A stretch of DNA of 64,000 nt from Dolomedes plantarius (Eukaryota; Arthropoda; Arachnida; Araneae; Dolomedidae), in NCBI GenBank assembly GCA_907164885.2, contig OU015492.1, forward strand, positions 196,595,460 through 196,659,459, read 5' to 3'. Below are positions 58,000-64,000 of the stretch, piece by piece. Made by a program: the position numbers and the translations under genes. The notes beneath the pieces were generated by a model. That model was given only the letters and a program-made list of their open reading frames with translations, searched no databases and had not been told where the DNA came from. Position 1 is the stretch's first letter. Each line of letters starts with the position of its first letter.

Positions 58000-58960
58000 G
58001 AACAACTGCGCACCAAGTTGCGAAAGCTAGCCTGAAAGCAGTGCTTTTGCATAATGGCAACAAACTACCATCACTACCATTGGCTCATGGAGTGACCGTG
58101 AAGGAAGTTTACGAAAATATGGCTCTACTGTTGGCGGCAGTCAAATATAAAGATCATGGTGGCAGATTTGCTGCGATATAAAAGTAGTGGCAGTGTTGAT
58201 AGGTTTACAGGGTGGGATTACAAAATTCTGCTGTTTTTTGTGCCTATGGGACAGCACAGATACAAAGAACCACTACAAAGCCAAACAATGGTCTATGAAG
58301 GAGTCATGCGTTTCAAAGCCAAACAATGGTCTATGAAGTGATTTATGCTGGAGAGAAAAAATGTCACAAATACACCACTAATTGAGCCGAGTAATATCAT
58401 TTTGCCTATTCTTCATATAGTGTTGGGATTGGTGAAAATCTTTGTCAAAGCTCTTGATAAAAATGGCCATGGCTTTAAGCATTTGCGGGAACTATTTCCC
58501 AAACTGAGTGAAGCAAACGTAAAGGAGAGTATATTTATTGGGTCGCAAATCAGAAAATTGTTGAAAGACACAGCGTTCGATGCTAAGCTCACAAATCTGG
58601 AGTTAGCTGCTTGGTCGTCTTTCAGAGCCATTGTTCACGGTTTTTTGGGTAACAAGAAGACGATGGATATGCTTCTATAGTCACTGGTCTAGTGGACAAC
58701 TCAAGAACATGGGTTGTAAAATGTCACTAAAAATTCATTTTTTTGCACTCCCACACAGACTTTTTACCAGAAAACTTGGGTGCAGTGAGTGATGAACAGG
58801 GTGAACGTTTTCACAAACACATCCTTACTATGGAACATCGTTATCAAGGGTGTTGGGACCCTGCAATGATGGGGGACTACTGTTGGTTTCTGTTTAGGGA
58901 GAATCGTCAGACATCTTACAAAAGTAATGCACTATAAATTCAAGAAAGACATCATCCTAT
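58000..58960 (+). pseudogene. Relic of the same repetitive protein family, copy 2, more complete
   Basis: Reading through several frames: LKAVLLHNGNKLPSLPLAHG, VTVKEVYENMALLLAAVKY, then LIGLQGGITKFCCFLCLWDS, KNHYKAKQWSM, ILPILHIVLGLVKIFVKALD, FPKLSEANVKESIFIGSQIR, AIVHGFLGN, HSHTDFLPENLGAVSDEQGE, RFHKHILTMEHRYQGCW. This covers nearly the whole C-terminal half of the family, with CCFLC-WDS a likely metal-binding or structural motif. At least three frame changes and stops. It overlaps copy 1 (54.0-54.7 kb) by about 150 residues and differs enough to be an independent insertion. Confidence 0.75.
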
Positions 58961-59305
58961 TTTGAAAGATAACATAGTTAATATCAATATTATGGGTTAT
59001 TGTGCAACAGTTTCGTGCTCGTATGAGTTCACAGTTTTTTAAAGAAAACATTTTTACTGATGAATATTATTTTTTGCTTGTATTTCAAGCGGTCAATTTC
59101 TGTCAAATATTTCACCGTTGAATTTTGTGTATCTAATAATCGGGCCGTGGTAGAGAGAATCTGATTATTCCACCGAATTCATCATCCATAAATTAGTTAA
59201 ATTAACCCATTTACAAGCGAGATACAGAAAAAAAGTTAAAATTTGTTGAGTAGTGTAATATTTTTGTTTTAGATAAAATCAGTCATGAAATAGGTTCCGT
59301 ATTTA
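58961..59305. other. Intron 2, no recognised feature
   Basis: AT-rich, nothing assignable. Confidence 0.5.
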
Positions 59306-59412
59306 TATTATTGGAGCACTTTTGTAGGAATATGTTTTTAATGATTATAAAATATATTTTGACTATATAAATCGAATTTAGACTCTCATAATTGACTCTC
59401 TCACTTTCTCAT
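59306..59412. repeat. Interspersed repeat G, copy 2
   Basis: Matches 52236-52350. It ends 15 bases before a perfect hairpin, while the other copy has no such hairpin. Confidence 0.75.
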
Positions 59413-59422
59413 ATGAACAAAA

Positions 59423-59485
59423 CACTATTCGTATTTTTACCTCTTCTGTTTCAACAAAACAGAAGAGGTAAAAATACGAATGGTG
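59423..59485. repeat. Perfect 25 bp hairpin extendable to 29 positions
   Basis: 59427-59451 and 59457-59481 are exact reverse complements around the 5-base loop CAACA. One T-G position and three more pairs extend the stem outward. The stem has a mixed sequence (TTACCTCTTCTG core), so it is not a microsatellite by-product. Confidence 0.85.
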
Positions 59486-60595
59486 AAACAATTATCTATT
59501 AATCCTATAGTGCTTTCAGATGTATTTTAGCAAAAACTAAAAAAATTTTTAAAATATTAAAAATAGTATCAATTAAGTATTCTGAATTTTATAAATACTA
59601 CCATAACTATAACTTGTAAAATCAAGATTTAATATTTTTAAAATTAAAAATAAGCAGAAGCAATGCAATAGATTCTTTTATCATACATCGTAAAAGTGTA
59701 AAAGGAATCTATGCAGCATTTTAAATAAAAACTTCTCATCGATGATAAGACATATGAAATAACTTGAAGATATGAACACATATAATTAAAATAATTCATT
59801 AGAAAAAATATTACCAGCCCCTTTGGAATAGTTATAAAACGTTAGTACACAAAAATACTGATTAAAGATTATTATTCTAACCCAGTAGAACCATAAGCGT
59901 ACTACCTGAAAATGCATGAACTGTATGAGTTTTATAATATTTACAAATTATATGTTTGTATAGATTTGAAAGATAATATAAAATAAAAATCGTAAAATAC
60001 ATTATTTATTTCTACAGAGAATTTCCCATACTTCAACACGCTTGTCAGAAATTTTTTATTGATTCATATTCCATTGTTTACAACATGATGTTTACAACAA
60101 AATTTTGTAAAGAACAGACAGTTCTATTTCCAAATGTATAAAAGTTGACGAAAATGACTTACAACGATAAAATTCTCCTATTGTGATAATTTATTCAAGC
60201 AATCAGTTCCGTATTTAAAATAATTTTATAAGGCTTGAAATCTCTTTAATGTTTTGTTAATTAAATTTTAATTGCTGTAGAAAATTCGAAACCAATAACT
60301 GCTATGCTAAGAGTATATCTGTTGGTAACAATTAAATTGTTTAAATATTTGAGCTTCATTGTATTTAACAACTCGAGTTCTCATATCAAAAGTCATGAAC
60401 TATAACTTTAAGAATCAGTAATCACGCTGCGTATATCAATTATATATTTTAAAAGCATGTAATATAAATTCCTCCCTCGCATTACATAAAGGTATTAAAC
60501 GTGTAATAATTACTTCATTTCCGTAATTCATACTTTTATATCTGAATTTTCAAACATCTCGACAATTTAACTACAGATCTACATTAAAATTTATC
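59486..60595. other. Intron 2, no recognised feature
   Basis: AT-rich. A splice-acceptor-like TATTTCTACAG at 60006-60016 opens a 50-codon frame with no R7BP similarity. Confidence 0.5.
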
Positions 60596-61240
60596 ATTCC
60601 ATGCCCAAGGTAGCTTAATTATTTGACCAAACTGATGAGGATTTTTGGAGATGTTTCAAATTGAAATCATTCAAAGGTATACAGTGAAACCCCGTATTTA
60701 CGTTCCCTTTGTTTTCTCGCTTTATGCCTTACTTTTTTTCGGTTCCAATTAACATCCTAAACAACTATTATTGTGTATTGTTTCCAGCGGATATGTTTCT
60801 TCATCCCGTTTTTTTTTTATTCCATGAGAAACGTTTTTATTTTGAAGAGCCGAGCAAAATATTCCTCGAGCAAAGTCTCTTCTTTCCTATCACACACAGA
60901 TATTTTTAAGTGATTATTATTCCATACCCAAGGTAGCTTAATTATTTGACCAAACTGATGAGGATTTTTGGAGATGTTTCAAACTGAAATCATTTAAAGT
61001 TATACATTGAAACCCCGTATTTACGTTCCCTTTGTTTTCTCGCTTTATGCCTTACTTTTTTTCAGTTCCAATTAACATCCTAAACAACTATTATTGTGTA
61101 TTGTTTCCAGCCGATATGTTTCTTCATCCCGTTTTTTTTTATTCCATGAAAAACGTTTTTATTTTGAAGAGCCGAGCAAAATATTCCTCGAGCAAAGTCT
61201 CTTCTTTCCTATCACACACAGATATTTTAAAGTGATTATC
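60596..61240. repeat. Tandem duplication, 323 bp unit, with a Tigger-like end
   Basis: Two copies starting ATTCCAT(G/A)CCCAAGGTAGC at 60596 and 60919, about 97 percent alike by eye. Each contains TA followed by CAGTGAAACCCCGTATTTAC (CATTGAAACC in copy 2), resembling a pogo/Tigger terminus, but no matching inverted end is found. The 66-codon frame repeated in both copies is a consequence of the duplication. Confidence 0.85.
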
Positions 61241-61439
61241 CTGTTACCCCATTTGTAATCTTTCATGGAATATTTTTTGGAAAACACGCGGAAAGATTCT
61301 GGTCGGAACGGGTGTGGGGAAACCACAAGTTTCTAGGTAGCATTTACAAAGCTGTCAGTTATAACGATCACAAAAACATATTTCTTACTTTACGGCTATA
61401 GCAGTTTCGATCTCACGGAGAATTTTGAGAAATCAAAGC
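61241..61439. other. Unassigned
   Basis: Slightly GC-richer; no frame or repeat partner in the window. Confidence 0.4.
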
Positions 61440-61890
61440 GTAGATTAATTTAATAATTACAAGATAAAAAGAACTTTTTATATACCATGTTTTTAAATTT
61501 TCTGTTGAATCATATAAACTTGACAATTCTATGTATTAATAAATACTTTTTAAAAAATTTTTTGATGAATTATCCCATCAACTTGAAAGAAAATGAAGTT
61601 AATTGGAAGTTAACTTGCGTTTGACTTTTCATTCCCGTCCCGGTCGATATATGGCTGCACCACTCTACAAAACAAAATTAACTGAAAATAACTGAAAATT
61701 AATTTAATCCTGCTTAAAGATGGCTAAAAGTATTAACAAAATGCAATGTCATCGTGTTCAGAGCTATTCTAAAAGTTTCAAATGTCTAGCTAGTCGGAAG
61801 TTAGTTAAAAATCTATTGCAAGATTTCTAAGGCACAAACACACACACAAACAAACAAACAAGAAAGCAAGTTAATAAAAATATGGTAAAA
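61440..61890. repeat. Interspersed repeat C, copy 2
   Basis: Inverted relative to 40240-40690 with the same order of blocks; the copies differ by scattered substitutions and the length of the CA/AAAC run near one edge (about 61830-61862). Confidence 0.75.
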
Positions 61891-62979
61891 AGATCCTGTG
61901 AAATTTCCAATAAAATCCTCTAAAATTTAGCCTTATGTGTGGAGCCTTACGTCAGAATAAATTTATCAGCTTTAATTTAACAATCTCTAGAAATTTTTAA
62001 TCAGCTTTATTTGCAATTTTTCTCAAAGTATGTTCAGGATTAGGTACAAAAATATTTCAAAAGCTTTGCCCCTCTTTAAGTGTTGCATTAAATGCTTAGC
62101 AACCATAAAACACATTTTCCTGCGTTAGTATAAATTTGCAAAGCCTATCAATATTCAAGAGTACTCTTATAAATTAAAACCAATAATAAATTAGAAAAGA
62201 TACTTCTTTTAAAGTCTAATAAAGGATAAAATTTAATTCTTAAATTTTCATTTAAATAGCTTTTTGCTTCGATTTTTTATTTGTTTCCTTCACTGATTAT
62301 TTTATTTAATTTCAGTTTCGTATAACAGTCTTTAATTTTTTTTTCTTATCAAGTACAGTTTGTTTTCATTTATTCAGTTTATAAATTTTCGAATCAAATT
62401 ATTTTGTGGGCTCATCAGGTAAAAAACGTCAAATCCGGACTTCCCGGTCTTTCATTTTGACGAAATAAAAATCACAGTTTGTGTTTGTTGCCCCAATCCA
62501 TAGATGGCAGCACTAAAGTATTTTATCAAACTTTTCGTTTTTTGCTGTTTTTGACCAGTGCGTTTGAGTATACACACAAGGCATTTTGCAACGAAGACGA
62601 TTAAAGTAATGCTTTCATGTGCAAATTATCTGAGAAAACTATTGTTTCAACTACATTATTCATGAAGGAAGTACATATCTATGCACATGTGAAATACTTA
62701 AATGATGATCGTTAGATACGATGAATTAAATAAAAGAGTTAAATTTATATATAACAATAAACCTAACAAATGTAGAATTTTTAAAATACATTATTTTAAT
62801 GGCTATACTTACAGCAGGAAATAGCAATAATATCCATTAATTTAGGGGAAGAAATGTAATTTTTTATGCATTTTATTGAGTGTGGTAATTCTTAACAGAA
62901 ATATTCTGTAAGAATTGCTCTGTTAAGAATTAAAGTCGTATCTGTTAAGAATTTCTGTTAAGAATAAAGTTTGAAAAAA
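61891..62979. other. Intron 2 or 3' DNA, no recognised feature
   Basis: Contains GTTGCCCCAATCCATAGATGG at about 62489, a phrase common in arthropod repeats, but no element boundary is clear. Confidence 0.4.
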
Positions 62980-63045
62980 TTCTTACAGAATTTAATGAAG
63001 AAAAACATTAAATTCTGTACCAAGTACAGAATTTAATGTTTTATT
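62980..63045. repeat. Perfect 19 bp hairpin with a third half-copy
   Basis: 63002-63020 and 63024-63042 are exact inverses around CAA. The arm also occurs just upstream (TACAGAATTTAATG at about 62985), and TAAGAAT/ATTCTTA units repeat through 62889-62990, so either of two hairpins could form. Confidence 0.75.
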
Positions 63046-63424
63046 TAAATAAAGTTTTCGGTAATGATCAGCTTTCCTTTGTTTTCTCGTTGCTCTTTAC
63101 TTGAATGTCAATGTTAACTATATTAAAACAGTCAATGTTAACTATATTCAAACAAGCACTACTCTATTTAAAAAGATAAAAGTAATCTCATTTTTTCCAA
63201 ACATTTTATATTCCAGCAAAGATTATCTGTTTAAAAGGATTAACATTCGTAAGACGATAATTTTTTTGGCGTCTGCTTGGTCTAATTTTCAATAACGAAA
63301 TGAAAAACAAAATATATTGTAATCCCCAATATGAAAAATGAGGAATTATTAAGTTACTCGCTCTTTTCTCCCCCCTCCTCCCCCCCCCCACCATTTTAAT
63401 TTTAATTTTTATTTTGTACACCAT

Positions 63425-63500
63425 TAGGGCCTGTTCACATGGGAGTCCGGTATCGGAAAGTATTGAAATATGAACCAATGACAAACCTCCGCACCAGGGC
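63425..63500. mobile_element. Fragment related to the 22.3 kb MITE
   Basis: TTAGGGCCTGTTCACATG, then GGAGTCCG, GTATTGAAATATGAACCAAT resemble one arm of the element at 22334-22507. The opposite arm is not seen. Confidence 0.45.
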
Positions 63501-64000
63501 CCGATTTAGAAAATTCTTGACTATAGACACAACTCGGGATGGGGGCCCCCCTAACACTGATGTGGGCGCAACATTTCCAAAACTGACGCACAAAAAAAAT
63601 AATCACGAATCATTGTGAAAGTACCATTTAACCAAGAATTGGCTATTTGAAGCGTAGAAGCCTAGAACATTATCAAATAACAAAAAGCAATAAAACAAAT
63701 TTACTTCATCATTAAAACACCAATACAATGCAACCAGAAAAACTTACTAATCCCTTATATACACTATAACATACATATGAGGCGGTGAAAGGCAAAGCGG
63801 TGTAAGTCACATTTTCAACTTTTTTAATTTGAGGGCAAAAATGTAATCTCCATGTTTAATTTATAGTGGAATTGTAAATAATTATTATTTGGAATATTAT
63901 AATAATTATTATGAATTATAATTTGTTCAATTTATATTGCAATTTGTTGTAGTTTTTGTAGTAAAATGCTTTTGACTTACATCACTGGACTTACTGACTT
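63501..64000. other. No recognised feature
   Basis: AT-rich to the window edge. No later exon of the R7BP-like gene is visible. Confidence 0.45.

Noticed and set aside
60017..60180. Possible exon 3 of the R7BP-like gene after TATTTCTACAG
   Set aside because: In the required phase it gives about 54 residues with no R7BP similarity and then a stop, without a convincing donor.
60709..61235. Repeated 66-codon frame starting MFSRFMPYFF
   Set aside because: It is a by-product of the 323 bp tandem duplication, and a frameshift changes its end in the second copy.

Overview
This window looks like AT-rich nuclear DNA from an arthropod, most likely a spider or another chelicerate. That placing rests on the mix of transposon families and on coding relics that resemble ones I recall from spider genomes; I cannot confirm the species. 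There is no bacterial-style gene packing. Almost all of the 64 kb is intronic or intergenic sequence filled with dead or non-autonomous transposable elements, microsatellites and short tandem duplications.

The one host gene I can support is a homologue of RGS7BP (R7BP, the RGS7-family binding protein) on the + strand. Exon 1 (coding part 13457-13612) lies in a small GC/CpG-rich island and ends in a strong GTGAGT donor. Exon 2 is 56303-56469. Joined in phase they give a DCER/IIEELNSLVANFRDLL stretch that aligns with the start of the R7BP helical domain. The intron between them is about 42.7 kb, and later exons are not recognisable in the remaining 7.5 kb.

Layout. 0-13 kb: an unidentified coding relic, one copy of a CRE-containing repeat, three or four Helitron-like elements (one carrying a tRNA-like pol III head) and a mariner relic; 6.4-13.4 kb is featureless AT-rich DNA. 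13.4-13.6 kb: exon 1. 15-21 kb: two more Helitron-like copies and, between them, a 1.8 kb foldback element containing a tandem array. 22-25 kb: a small MITE and microsatellites. 25.4-31 kb: a 5.5 kb terminal-inverted-repeat element with Mutator-like transposase relics, a 690 bp palindrome and a nested hAT (GTF2IRD2-like) fragment. 32-38 kb: tandem repeats, a Tigger-like MITE, a long-TIR foldback element and SINEs. 40-49 kb: interspersed repeats, a mariner end, TTAA-flanked MITEs, a hAT MITE with a perfect 8 bp target duplication, and a non-LTR retrotransposon tail. 49-51.6 kb: a Tigger/pogo element nested in a TTAA MITE whose unoccupied paralogue lies at 52.8-53.1 kb. 53-59 kb: a non-LTR RNase H relic, two relics of a widespread arthropod repetitive protein family, and exon 2. 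59-64 kb: perfect hairpins and a 323 bp tandem duplication.

The transposon genes seen here all carry stops, frameshifts or deletions, so none looks autonomous. The interest lies in the very large R7BP intron as a dated nest of insertions, and in several palindromic or foldback structures that do not match a named family by eye.
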